A stretch of DNA of 56,198 nucleotides from Branchiostoma floridae. Lineage: Eukaryota > Chordata > Leptocardii > Amphioxiformes > Branchiostomatidae. The notes under the pieces were generated by a model that was not told the origin of the DNA, ran no database searches, and saw only the letters and a program-made list of their open reading frames with translations. This document shows, one piece after another, positions 26,806 to 38,014 of the stretch. Location of the stretch: the NCBI RefSeq assembly GCF_000003815.2, contig NC_049989.1, positions 18,680,120 to 18,736,317 on the forward strand, read 5' to 3'. The position numbers and the translations under genes were made by a program. How positions within the stretch are numbered: position 1 is the stretch's first letter; every line of letters starts with the position of its first letter.

Positions 26806-29799
26806 TTAGACTTTTGAAAAGTCTTGTAGATTACCCTGGGCATCTGCTGGCCTCTCATATACACCATCTGCTGTTCTTTTACACATGTCATCTGCCGGCT
26901 TCTCAGACAAGGCATCTGCTGGTCTCTCATACAAGCAATCTGTTGCCATCTCATACAAGCCCTCTGTTGGATTATCATTCATACCATCTGCTGGCTTCAT
27001 ATTCATGCCATCTGCTGGTCTTTTACACATGTCATCTGCCGTCTTCTCTAACAGGCCATCTGCTGGTCTCTCATTCATGCCATCTGTCGGTCTCTCATAC
27101 AAGCAATCTTCTGGCTTCTCGTACTGGCAGTTTACTGGCTTTACATTTATGTCATCTGCTGGCCTCTCATAAAAATAATCTGTCAGTTTTATATCCATGC
27201 CATCTGCTGGTTTCTCATACAAGCAATCTGTTGGGTTTAAATGCAGACCATCTGCTGGTCTGTCACACATGCCATCTGCTGTCATCTCATACAAACAATC
27301 TGCTGACTTTATATTCATGCCATCTACCGGCCTCTCATTCAAGCCATCTACTGACCCATGATGCAAGCAGTCTGCTGGCTTTTCATACAAGCAATCTGCT
27401 GGTTTTATATTTATGCCGTCCTTTGGTCTTTCACTAATGCCATCTGATGGCTTGTCATACAGGTCAACTGCCGGCATCTCATGAAAGCCATCTACTGTCA
27501 TCTCATATATGCCATCTGCTGGACTCCCATGCATACCATCTGTCGGCTTAGCGCACATGAAATCAGATCCTTTGCGTCTTAGGGAAAGTGGGGAAGGATG
27601 TTGGCTTGGGCCATCACCTACCGACTTTTGGTTCTTCGGTGATGGATCTGCACATACCTGAAGCTTTGAGGCATTTGGGACAGTGATAAATGGCAGATTT
27701 CTAACGTCCAAAGATTCAATGATGCCCTGAATATGGACACTGGCCATGGGTCCTATAGATGCTATGGTGTTTGCGTTGGATTCAGTGATGGTCTGCCCTG
27801 TCACTACGGTATCTGTGGTGTTTGTATTGGATCCAGTGATGATCTGAGACTGGCCCTGCCCTGTCTGATCATGGCCACTGTTCACTACACCTAATGTAAT
27901 GTTTGTGTTGCTGGTTTGGGGGGCTTGGTTTGAATCGGGGTCTTCTGCCCTCATATTCCACCAGAGTCCACCACTGGTCACCACAGTAACACAGGTATTC
28001 ATGTCACACTCACTGATGGCCTGAAACTGGTCCCCCTCTGTCTGATCATCACCACTGGTCTTTATATTAGCTTCGGTGTGTGTGCTGGATCCAATGGTGG
28101 CCTGAAACTGGCCCTGCCCTGTCTGATCATGACCACTGTTCACTACACCTACTGCAATGTGTGTGCTGTTGACATTTGGAGCTTGGAGGTTTGAATCGGA
28201 GTCTTCTGCCCTCATATTCCAGCAGATTGCGAAAATGATGGACAACATTAGGACGGTGCCAACTGCTGAACCAGATATGAAGCTGATGAGAACGGGTAGG
28301 GAGAAGACAGATTCACGGGAAGGGCTGCTTTCGGGTTCGTCTGAAGTACCACCAATAGTGGTAGCAAAGGTCGAAGTGAATGATTCTATTGTGACATTTT
28401 CCACAGATTTCCATTCGCTATCAGCAAACAGCCCATCGGGTGTAAAGCTTACGGGGTTTGCTATTGGATCAGGATTGGTTATCGCGCTGCCTAATGAAGT
28501 TGCGGACTCTGCAGATGAAGTATATGAGGCTTGGATATAAACAGGCAGTTTAGTCGAGGCTGCAGGACGAGCCGTCAGGCTTTGATTGCTTTCTTTATCG
28601 CCAAGTGAAGATATCGACACTTCTGATGGGGTGTGCGGAGTTAGGGCGTTATCGGGATCAGTGTAGATTTCTTTTTGGCCAAATGGAGAGGGCATCCATA
28701 CTTCTGATGGTGTATATGGAGCTATTGTTTCTTCAGGCAGCGCTGGCATGGTGTATCCTTCACAGATCAGGTCTTCGGGATTAACATTTTTAAGTTTACG
28801 TCCGGCCAAGTTGGCAGGCCAGGCACATTTCATCTTGGTCTCAAATACCATAGACCCGGTCATTTTCATTCTAAAGGGAACCATCCTACAATCACAATGC
28901 CAGGGGTTCTTGTCAACCTTTACTAAAGGAATAGATGCCAGCATGTTATATGCTGAAAGGGAAAGGGAAGACATCTGGTTTGAACAAAGATACAAAAATC
29001 GCAGATTTGGCAGATTTGAGAAAGTGTCAGCCTGTATGTTAGTTATCTGGTTCGATGCCAGATCCAATGCTTTGAGCTGTGGCAGATTCGAGAATGCAGC
29101 TGGCCCCATTTTTGTAATCTGGTTAGTTTGAAGCCACAACTGTTGGAGATGTGGCAGGTTGGAGAACGTACGAGATTTCAGCTCAGTTATTCGGTTGAAT
29201 TGCAGATGCAACGAGAAGAGTCTGGGTAGGTTTGTGAATGCACCAGATGGAATGACAGTTATATGGTTGTGACGTAGGGACAGCATTTCGAGGCTGGGTA
29301 GATTGGAGAATGTACCTGACTTAATGGCAATTATTTTGTTGTGGGACAGGTACAACTCTTTGAGTCTGGATAGATAAGAGAATGTACCAGTATATATGAC
29401 AGTTATATGGTTGTGAGACAAGCGCAAAAATCGAATATTCTTTAGTTTTAAGAATGTACAAGGCTGGATATGTGTTAACTGATTGGAACCAAGGTTCAAC
29501 TCTTTAAGGCGGAAAGTATTTGAAAAACATTCGATGAAGCTGATGCTATTTTCTTCTAGGCTCAAATATACCAGTTTCCTATACCTTAAGAGATCAGATC
29601 GATATAATGATGTAATATGATTATTTCTTAACTCCAAGTCAATGATGTTTGCCGGCAGGTTCTGAGGGATGCGGGTGAGGCCCATCCTGGTGCATTTGCA
29701 GAACGATTCAGACCTACTCCTGCAGCCAGCTTCCGGCATGTTGGGCTCCTTCAGGATGATGAGAAGGAAAATCAGCAGGTGTCGTAGCTTTCCTGCCAT
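26806..29799 (-). CDS. Leucine-rich-repeat transmembrane receptor with octapeptide-repeat tail
   Basis: 997 residues from one exon. Residues 1-25 are a signal peptide; a Cys-rich LRRNT follows (C26, C34, C36). Ten LRRs of mostly 24 aa run from about 50 to 288 (LxxLxLxxNxIT pattern with FSNLP ends), then an LRRCT (C302, C304, C325, C346), a Ser/Thr-rich stalk, and a transmembrane helix at about 499-527. The cytoplasmic part has a duplicated WNMRAED-containing segment (527-579 and 614-662), then about 30 octapeptides (748-988; consensus PADGLYEK). Eight tyrosines sit in YxxP motifs (781, 805, 861, 877, 893, 901, 957, 981), the type of site bound by Crk/Nck SH2 domains when phosphorylated. The start is ATG 29799, eight nt after an acceptor-like ttttttacag (exon from 29805), so a 5' UTR exon is likely. 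ATG 29823 is in frame if that site is unused. The ectodomain resembles LRR receptors expanded in amphioxus. The ligand is unknown. Confidence 0.88.
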   Translation of the reverse strand: MAGKLRHLLIFLLIILKEPNMPEAGCRSRSESFCKCTRMGLTRIPQNLPANIIDLELRNNHITSLYRSDLLRYRKLVYLSLEENSISFIECFSNTFRLKELNLGSNQLTHIQPCTFLKLKNIRFLRLSHNHITVIYTGTFSYLSRLKELYLSHNKIIAIKSGTFSNLPSLEMLSLRHNHITVIPSGAFTNLPRLFSLHLQFNRITELKSRTFSNLPHLQQLWLQTNQITKMGPAAFSNLPQLKALDLASNQITNIQADTFSNLPNLRFLYLCSNQMSSLSLSAYNMLASIPLVKVDKNPWHCDCRMVPFRMKMTGSMVFETKMKCAWPANLAGRKLKNVNPEDLICEGYTMPALPEETIAPYTPSEVWMPSPFGQKEIYTDPDNALTPHTPSEVSISSLGDKESNQSLTARPAASTKLPVYIQASYTSSAESATSLGSAITNPDPIANPVSFTPDGLFADSEWKSVENVTIESFTSTFATTIGGTSDEPESSPSRESVFSLPVLISFISGSAVGTVLMLSIIFAICWNMRAEDSDSNLQAPNVNSTHIAVGVVNSGHDQTGQGQFQATIGSSTHTEANIKTSGDDQTEGDQFQAISECDMNTCVTVVTSGGLWWNMRAEDPDSNQAPQTSNTNITLGVVNSGHDQTGQGQSQIITGSNTNTTDTVVTGQTITESNANTIASIGPMASVHIQGIIESLDVRNLPFITVPNASKLQVCADPSPKNQKSVGDGPSQHPSPLSLRRKGSDFMCAKPTDGMHGSPADGIYEMTVDGFHEMPAVDLYDKPSDGISERPKDGINIKPADCLYEKPADCLHHGSVDGLNERPVDGMNIKSADCLYEMTADGMCDRPADGLHLNPTDCLYEKPADGMDIKLTDYFYERPADDINVKPVNCQYEKPEDCLYERPTDGMNERPADGLLEKTADDMCKRPADGMNMKPADGMNDNPTEGLYEMATDCLYERPADALSEKPADDMCKRTADGVYERPADAQGNLQDFSKV
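26836..27558 (-). repeat. 24-bp coding minisatellite (octapeptide tail of the LRR receptor)
   Basis: About 30 in-frame 8-residue units, with P/T/S-A-D-G/C/D at positions 1-4, a hydrophobic residue at 5, Y/N/C/H at 6, E/K/D at 7 and K/R/M at 8. Register is kept perfectly: all YxxP tyrosines are spaced by multiples of eight. Confidence 0.92.
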
Positions 29800-29805
29800 G
29801 TTTTC

Positions 29806-30970
29806 CTGTAAAAAAGGTAGCATATTTATCTTTCGAGCACTTAAGTCCTGTGAATTTGAAACGGCATCAGTGCTTGCCAACCATCACTCAACAAAGACGG
29901 GGGGCGATACCGACTGCCGGACACCTTTGATCCGTTGCTAACGTGACACGTTTGATCAGGTCATGTGACACAGACTTCGGGTGAGGGATGTAAGTGCCGA
30001 TCGAAAGTTTGTTAGTAAGTACCATACTTTGTGCACGTCAATAGCACATGAAATCTTTATAAAATGTAGAATACAACACCGTATCACGGAGAGTATACCA
30101 GTTTTATCGCAGGTTGTATTTTATTTATGTCGCTCAAAACAACATTCAATGCAAAGTGCGCAAGATGTGCACAAAAATTGTTGCATCAGTATAATTCCAA
30201 CGTTCGGATTCACATTGAATAAATCGAACGCACTCGACTCACGCGGATTGGGATCGAATTATTCCATGAAAACATGTGACAACAACACACCCCGCTTGAT
30301 AGTGATAAGTTATCACTCGGTTCCGACCACCCGTAACGAACATTGACACGGTCCAGGTATGACACCATGTCAGTAAAATCACAGACGAGCATTCATTTGA
30401 AAGTGCGCCTTAGCCATCGTTACAGTAGGTAGCATCTTAACTCGTTCTCATTTGGGGTATCAGAGGGCAGCTTTCTTGACTGCAGATCTTGTATTTATCT
30501 AAATAATGCCATTCTAAAAAAATGTGCTATTTGCCAAAACCATTAGTTTTAATGGTGACCAAAGCCGCTAGCCATGGGAAAACAGAATTCTTGCAAATCT
30601 AATTCTTGCCATTGAACATTTGTCATGTCGTTTTGCCACAGATATGTTTTACACATTTGTAAAATTATAAACACAAGATTAAAGTTGACCCTACACATGA
30701 TCGAATTAAAATCGCCTTAATTGTTTTTCGTAAAATACACTCGTCTCGTCTTGCTGTGCCTCTCCATACCCATTCATAAAAGGCTGTTAAATTGTCTGAC
30801 TCGCGCTAATTGAATATTCATCCCAGGCAGGTTGTTTACTCCCTTTCGCCTTTCATCGACATTTGAAAAAAAACATCAAACCTTTGAAAAAAATGTAATT
30901 TAGATTGTCCGAGGAACAGGTACAAAGTTACATTTTGTTTTTTATATTTTTTTCAGAAACGATACAGGTC
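29806..30970 (-). promoter_or_regulatory. 5' region of the LRR receptor (promoter not resolved)
   Basis: Upstream of the acceptor at 29806-29807 the minus strand stays open to about 29880. Around 29940-29975 there is an E-box/USF-like GTCATGTGAC and a CRE-like acgtgaca. No TATA box is convincing. The rest to 30970 shows nothing recognisable. Confidence 0.3.
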
Positions 30971-30974
30971 TAAT

Positions 30975-31180
30975 TCAGGGGTAACCTATCCACGGGTAAC
31001 CTATATCCGTTGTTTTTCAAAACACATATCTATTTTAGGAATATCGATCGAGAGACGGTGGCTTTGCAGTTATATTGCAGTTTGAAAGCACCGTCCAACG
31101 ACTTGCTATCCCTTACCCTGTTTTCAAAAACAACGCATAAAGGTTACCCCACGTATAAAGGTGCACCCCTGTTGGGGTTG
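30975..31180. mobile_element. Foldback element, relative of 22555-22727
   Basis: The left end caggggtaacctatccacgg and right end cgtataaaggtgcacccctg are inverted. It shares ggtaacctatatccgttg and the gcagtttgaaa interior with the other copies. Confidence 0.7.
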
Positions 31181-32779
31181 GATCGGGTTACAATATCAAT
31201 ATCAAACTTTATTGACACAACAAAATGTACAGTGACTTTTGTATGGTCAACTACAAACTACAAAAAAAGAGGAAATAAATCATGATAAATCTTAAACCTC
31301 TACTAGCTAAATATTATAGCATGAGCTCTGTGCAATCAGGCATGGGGCTAGACATGAGTGTCACTATCTTTTCTAACAAGCCGCTGGGGGGCCCATTATC
31401 AAACTCCCCATTTGTTTTCCCGACCCCTACCCACCCACCAAATGTCATCAGCATCCATCGAAGTCTTCTCGAGTTGTGCTGTTCACGGACAGCGGGACAA
31501 ACACACAACCAAACCGAAAACATAACCTTAGACATTCTGGCAAAAGTAATTACAAAGCATGAGTACATCATCCTATGAAAACACCGTAAATTCACCTCTA
31601 CCTGGTAAACGAGATGTGAAATAATTCCCAGATGACAGTCAATAACCCTATCAGTGACATGAAAGATACGCAATCATAAGCTTGTACATTATACATCAGT
31701 CTATTTCTGGGTTCTGGACATTCATGAGTTTTTCATGAGTATGCCCTAATCATCCACGAGGCCACGGTAGCGTTGTTGGTTCATGGAAAAGCTAAAGTGA
31801 TCATACATCAATAACGTATAAGGTCAGCATTTTCCCAGAAAGTGTAGAATACTCCAGGAATTCGTGTGGCATTGTTGTCCTTTGATCATTTCTGCACTGC
31901 GATTTATGTGACCAGTGTTCAAAATGTCATTACCGGGCTGAGACATAATAGCCCAAACGTAGAATAACCACTTCAGGCACAGTCTACATCTATTTGCCCA
32001 TAGAATTGCTTGTACTCACTGTACAGTAATAGCCCGTTGGTCACGACCTTAAGCGGCGCAGACACGCAATCTAGCTTGGACGTTTTCAAGTCTCTTGCAT
32101 CAGAAACCAGAAATATCAGGTAAGTGGAACACTAAGTATAAGGGAAAAATTATCGCAAAAAGGTTTCTTTAACCAATAAACCATTTTTCCTTCAGCTCTC
32201 TCTCGCCTCTCCCTTGATTCGCTCTCCCCTGCCTCTCTTTCCCTCTCAGACGGTCCCCCTATCTTTCCCTCCCTCTCTTTTTCTCTCTCTTCCTTGCTGT
32301 CACTGCTAAAGCTCCTTTAACCAAAAACATTTTCACATAATCTCTCCCCCCCCCCCTTCCCTCGCTCCCCTTTCTCCCCTCTCTTTCTTATCCCCATCTC
32401 TCTCCCCCTCTCACCCTCCCACTCACTCTCGGCAGGTGTTCTTTCGATCATCGCGCAATCATTACAGATCGACTGATGGATATGGTCGAAGGTCCTCGCT
32501 AAATGTAATGGGGAGGATTTTCTGGTTAAAATACATGTGTTCGAGTCTCCGACAATTTTGAAATTTAACAAATACAAACAAACACAAAAATCCCCGACTG
32601 TGTGATATGGGCTTGAGCACCGCACATTATGCCTACTACGCCCAAGTACTGCTGTCTGTATTTAAAACACCGACGTCTACTGGGATTTGAGCCCCCGCCC
32701 TTACATGCACACGTGGTGCATGAGAAATACTTGGTTAGGTTTGGTTTGACACAAACCTCCATTAGTGACTGATATGTCA
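31181..32779. other. Intergenic; CT-rich low-complexity block at 32185-32430
   Basis: Nothing gene-like is seen. 32185-32430 is almost pure pyrimidine (tctctcccc-type) with a C run near 32347. Confidence 0.55.
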
Positions 32780-32960
32780 CATACTTCCTGGATCCCGGGT
32801 GATTTGTAGAGAATCACCAACTCTAGACGGAAGGATTTGCACCATCGCACACCGCACAATCGCACGTGTGGTGGGTTCTTTAACGTGCCTGGGGTATGGC
32901 TCTCCCCAAACACAAGACCTCCATTAAACGCCCTATCTGAAGTATATCTTGATATACTTC
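32780..32960 (-). mobile_element. SINE-tail repeat, copy 2
   Basis: Shares ggtgatttgtagagaatcac, cgcacgtgtgg and ggttctttaacgtgcctggg with 34690-34890, and with 13066-13260 in opposite orientation. Confidence 0.65.
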
Positions 32961-34570
32961 TATATCCATTGCACCACGGTACGCACTGCAATGATTTTTT
33001 GCACTTCTAAAGAAGAGACTTACCTTCAAAGTTCATTCAAACATCCCCTTTTTCAATTAAAAACAACAACAAAGGTACATTTGTCAAGTACAAATACTAA
33101 GAAACTACGACTAACATGCTCCAACAGTGTAGCACTATTGCACATGGAGGGATAACATAGTACATAAAATTATACTGGTGTGTCTGGACGAATTACATGG
33201 GTACCTTCACATGCAGTAGTGGAACAGTCAGAAAAGACAAATACATGTTACTACATTTGTCAAATATTTGGGAGCCTAAGTCCTAGGAATATATACAATC
33301 TGTTACTACACTATCAAAACATACCTTTGAATTTTGTCAGTCTTGTCTGTATTGCCAGGACGCCTCGAGACGGAGCTTTCCTCTCCGTGTGGTTGTTGTT
33401 CTTGTAGAAGGCGTGCTCACGGTGACTGTGCCCCAACGGAATGTGAAAAACAAGTCTTACATTTCATGTTATGCAATTCGTGGTTCTGTTAATTGTCTGC
33501 ATCTAGTTATTTGAAGTATACATGGTGATCTGTTTATGCATTTCTGTTTTCTTTAGTCAGGGTAGGCCAGCCCAGTCACTTGTCGCTGTTTTACAGTGGT
33601 GCCCTTTGTTGTTCTTTGGACTATGTATATGCAAAGGGTTATTTGTTCTTTGATTTTTGTTCTTTGTTTCTCTCTCTTTATTCTTGCGCAGAAAGGCGAC
33701 TTTCAGAGCAGACAAAAACAACAACGTTTTTGTTAGATTCTGAAAGACATGTACACATATGGTAGATTCTCTTGGTTCAATGACACCAAATCGGAATGAG
33801 GATGGATTAAGATGTACAAAAGATATTACACTTCTGTAATAATGCCACTTGATTCCTAAATAAATAGGAGGTTTCTTCAATCTTACTTATACGGTTGTGG
33901 CAATTGTCTTCACCTGACTATTTGAATATTTACATGTTGTTTACGCTCTGTTACCTTCGCGATACTTGGACTGCTCAATACAAATACAAATAGGAAGAAG
34001 AAACTAAAGCCCTTGTCTAACATTTTTTCCAACTATCATTGTAATCGGTTTAAATCATTAGCAAGCCGTTTCCATTCGCAGATTCTTGAGTAATAATAGT
34101 TACAAAAGGCACCTGGAATATTACCTTCTCAACGAAGGCAATTAAAGGTTACTGCCCCCCCCCCCCCCCACTCACTGACCTTTAGATTCGCCACATATGC
34201 GGGATGTCACCTCCCATTGGCTTATTCTGATTGATACAGAGCCTTTACCTGAAAAATAACCATGCGTGGGCGTAGGATGTCCATCATTACACACAGGATG
34301 GTTACGGTAATTGCTTCCTAAATTGAATACTCAGTACCTGCATCGCCGGTGACATCTGTCACGATACAGATATAATTGCCTCCATGATGTACCTGGAAGA
34401 TCCTTCCACGCATTGCCGTCTATTATGACTGACTGATGACCGATTACAACACGCGTCGCTTCATGCATTACAAACAGATGCGTTTTGGCTGTCATTCACC
34501 CGTTAACAACCTTTTTGACACAATCAAAACAATATTTCCAACTTTTCATCAGTTAGTAGACCTCCAAAAA
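32961..34570. other. Intergenic, nothing recognised
   Basis: No exon or repeat is identified apart from a C run at about 34157-34170. Confidence 0.5.
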
Positions 34571-34575
34571 ACTAT

Positions 34576-34627
34576 CGTTCGTTCGTTCGTTCGTCCCATA
34601 GCCTACGGCTGATTAATCAGCCGTAGG
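34576..34627. repeat. (CGTT)n run followed by a perfect 26-bp palindrome
   Basis: A short CGTT repeat lies at 34576-34594. 34602-34627 is an exact self-complementary palindrome centred on TTAA (half-site CCTACGGCTGATT). It sits just outside the SINE-tail copy. Confidence 0.85.
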
Positions 34628-34689
34628 GGCAGCACAACATTGTGCTGTATCAATAGGCATTTTAGTCCCCTGGCGGCGCCTATCTCCTC

Positions 34690-34890
34690 TCCGGGGCATG
34701 GTGAATGATGTAATCACCGTGTGGCTGATACGACACGAAGGTTCGCCAGGCCTCCGTCCGGGTGATTTGTAGTGAATCACCAACTCCAGACAGAATGGTT
34801 TGCTCCATCCACACCGCACCATCGCACGTGTGGGGTTCTTTAACGTGCATGGGGTGTGACTCTCCCCATACACGGGGACTCCTCATATAC
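34690..34890 (-). mobile_element. SINE-tail repeat, copy 3
   Basis: Contains ggtgatttgtagtgaatcac, ccatcgcacgtgtggggttc and tttaacgtgcatggggtg, as in the copy at 32780-32960. Confidence 0.65.
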
Positions 34891-35029
34891 AAAAAACTAT
34901 ATTCCTGTTAAAATCACAGAACCCACTAACCGTTAAAGACGTTGGACTTTTCATCAGCCACTGCCTCCAAAGAAGAAGTCAAACCTCCCAGTAAACAATG
35001 TAGAATCATGTATATAGATAGTTGTATGG

Positions 35030-35105
35030 AATAGACACTTGTTACTTTTTACTGTTTGTACCCTTGCAATTAGCCTATGCAATTTGCAAATAAATAAATG
35101 AATAC
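35030..35105 (+). mobile_element. LINE 3' tail fragment
   Basis: The segment cccttgcaattagcctatgc followed by aaataaataaatg resembles the tail of the LINE fragment at 8590-8635 (gcaattagccttcgggcatg). No coding part is seen. Confidence 0.4.
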
Positions 35106-35139
35106 ATTCAGCCGTTAGCCCTGGTCACCCTGTCACAGT

Positions 35140-35390
35140 CGTATCTATGGCGTATCGGCAAGGTGTTTGGTCCGACCCTCAGAAGTCCCGAGTTCAAAAC
35201 TGACAATGTGCCCAGATGTTGTTTGGGAAAGATACTTAACGCGACTTTCCTCACTTCACTCTGGTGCAAATGAGTACCTAGCTTCTGTTAGGGTCGTCCC
35301 TCGGAAAGGACTTTAAATGGAGGTCCCGTGTTTGGGAGATTAGGGGATCCTTCCCGGTGTGACTGGATCAAACCTTACAGTCTTGTCTCT
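35140..35390 (+). mobile_element. tRNA-derived SINE with conserved central domain
   Basis: The head is tRNA-like, with an A-box-like tggcgtatcggcaag and a B-box-like gagttcaaaact. A central block follows (gggaaagatacttaacgcga, then caaatgagtacctagc) that is also found inverted at 38220-38403. The tail gttaaatggaggtccc-like is shared with the SINE-tail copies. This fits CORE-type metazoan SINEs. The family name is not assigned. Confidence 0.7.
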
Positions 35391-36570
35391 GGGATGACAT
35401 CTTGGAAATCATTGTCAATCCCTCCACAAATGTGGTAAAACTGAAAAAAAATCTGTCTATATTGTTGTCAGAACCTGCCTCGGAACTTGTTATCACCTTC
35501 GCTAACAACATCGTATCTGATGTCGACAGAATAACACGAGTTATATTTTTTGGGGGTAGATCCCGGCAAAACAAAGGACAAACTCGAAAAAAGAACGATC
35601 TGACAAGGTATTGAGGGATCATCATGATTTTTGGTCTTGCCTTTTGATCATTTTCATGGAAAAAAAACAACACACGATTGGGAGCTTTGTTGCATGGGAA
35701 TGATTGGCAGGATGTCAAAGGTGTGTTCTGGCCATAGTTCTTGATTTTTGACGATATCAGGCATGGAAGAAGACAGCTTCTCCTTATTCTTTAACCACTA
35801 CGCCAAAAGGTCGGATTATTTGGCATGGTCAGTTTGGCGGCGCCTAAACCCCACTGTTACACCGCAAGGTTCAGCAGTCACTGATGCGAGCCACCACGAC
35901 TTGCCACTCTGTCCTGTGTCTGCTTCCTGGCTCCCTCCTACGTGTACCCCTGCTCCTGTACGTGCCGTACAACTGTTTCTTTTGTACGGCATTTGCTTCC
36001 CTCCCTCGTTTTTTTGTCTTGGTGGCCTTCAAGCACTGTACTCTTGCATTCATTACCAACCCTTAACACAGTGCAGACTGGCTTTTGCACTAAATAATCT
36101 TCCAACCCCTGTGAAAACCGTGCGTTTTCGCATGCAATACAGGTCTAACAACTGCCACCGTGCACTCTGCTCTTGCACTCATTACAAATCTTTTATACTG
36201 TATTACAACAGCATACCACCTACTATATCTTACCTATCTGTTGATGATCTGCCCAATTATTAGTAGCTTGGCAGCAATACTCTGCACATAGCAAAGAGCG
36301 ATATGCTGCAGACATATTAAGTAGACAAGCAAATTATCTCTACCACACACCAAGACACAGTTTTTTTTTCAAAAGCACTTTGTTCCATGTGGGATGATCC
36401 ACTTCAGTATCACCCGTGGGAGCTGTGGTCGTCCTTCGCATTCTAACAACATGACGTAACCATCCTACCCGAACTCTACGAACTAAGGCTGGATCGTCCT
36501 TGCCCTTGCCAGGATTACCCTTGCCAAGAACTTTGGAAGCTGTCAATGAAATCCCTGGGCGGAATCAGAA
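35391..36570. other. Intergenic; weak LINE C-terminal remnant at 36340-36546 (-)
   Basis: A minus-strand frame reads RRVRVGWLRHVVRMRR, reminiscent of the RRLRWLGHV-x-RM motif near the C-terminus of some LINE proteins. It is short and diverged. The long + frame at 35748-36263 lacks protein-like features. Confidence 0.35.
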
Positions 36571-36579
36571 GCTTGTATT

Positions 36580-38000
36580 CCAAGTGAATGTTTTTGAACG
36601 ACGTCTGTCTGAATGTTTTTTTCGTATCGGCCTGTGATGTTCACCATTGTGATGTGATCCCACTACATACGCCTTCACCTTGCTGTGTTGTAGGGATGTG
36701 TGTACATGTAACCCTGCCCTTAAAGTTAAATAATGACTCAGTTTCCATTTTGGCCGAAGTTCAGACATCACGATGAAGGACACGTCTTAAGGTAGAAGGA
36801 ACCGTAGAAAATTTGTAAAACTTCTCGTAAACATTCTGTACCTTATCGCTCGCAGTCACTGATATGTTCTTGTCCTTTAATAGCCCTTGCCTTTTGAAAG
36901 CTGTCAGTGCAATCTCTGGGTGGAATGAAATTATAAGGGTTGCCGGACAGTTTGCATCTGTAGCTAGGTAGGACACAATCCAGTATTGAGCCCGAAAAAG
37001 GCGACAGTGGTCGTTAAAAAGTTGGTTCGTGTTGGAAGAATGTTGAGCTTTGTACTAGAATCCGGTTTTCTTTACTTGGCTATGACCGACTTAAGTCCCA
37101 GAGGAAGTATGACTCGTTTGTGTTCAAAGTGAACGTTTTTGAACAGCGTCTGTCTTAGTGTTTTTTCGTAGAGGCCTGTGATGTTCAACATTGTGATGTG
37201 ATCCCACTACATACGCCTTCACCTTGCTGTGTTGTAGGGACGTCTGTACATAAACCCCTGGTCGTAAAGTTTACTAACTAATGACTCAGTTTCCATATTG
37301 GCCGAAGTTCAGACATCATGATGAAGGACACGTGTTAAGGTAGAAGGAACCGTGAAAAAGATTTGTAGATCTTCTCTTAAACATTCTGTACCTTATCTGA
37401 TCTTATCTCTCTCAGTCACTGATATGTTCTTGGTCTGTGTCCTTAAATACCCCTTGCCTTTTGAAAGCTGTCAGTGCAATCTCTGGTTGGAATGAAATTA
37501 CAAGGGGTGCCGGACAGTTTGCATCTGTAGCTAGGCTTGTATTGAGCCTGAAGAAGGCGATGGTGGTCATTTAAAATTTGGTCCGTGTTGGAAGAAAGTT
37601 GAGCTTTGTACTAAAATCCGGTTTCCTTTACTTGGCTATGACCAACTTAAGTCCCCAGTATGACTCGTTTGCAGTTTGTGTTCAAAGCGAACGTTTTTGA
37701 ACAGCGTCTGTCTGAGTATGTTTTCGTATCGGCCTTTGATGTTCACCATTGTGATGTGATTCCACTACATACGCCTTCACCTTGCTGTGTTGTAGGGACG
37801 TCTGTACATAAACCCCTGGTCTTAAAGTTTACTAACTAATGACTCAGTTTCCGTTTTGGCCAAAGTACAGACGTCATGAAGAAGGGCATATCTTAAGGTA
37901 GAAGGAACCGTGAAACAATTTGTAGATCTTCTCTTAAACATTCTTATATGTACCTTATCGCTATGAGTGACTGACATGTTCCTGGACAGTGTCTTCTGTC
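36580..38000 (+). repeat. Three tandem copies of a ~550-bp repeat
   Basis: Landmarks such as gatgtgatcccactacatac and cttcaccttgctgtgttgta recur at about 36652, 37195 and 37754, so the periods are about 543 and 559 bp. Each unit also shares aatgactcagtttcc and cttaaggtagaaggaaccgt. No shared ORF survives in the three copies. Confidence 0.85.
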
Positions 38001-38014
38001 GCTATTATTTGCCT

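Noticed and set aside
26736-27437. Long + strand frame rich in His, Leu and Ser
   Set aside because: It is the antisense of the LRR-receptor octapeptide array; the 24-bp period keeps all frames open.
28157-28540. 127-codon + frame
   Set aside because: Antisense shadow of the LRR-receptor transmembrane region.
35748-36263. 171-codon + frame
   Set aside because: No ATG at its head, mixed composition, no motif, and no exon-like boundaries.
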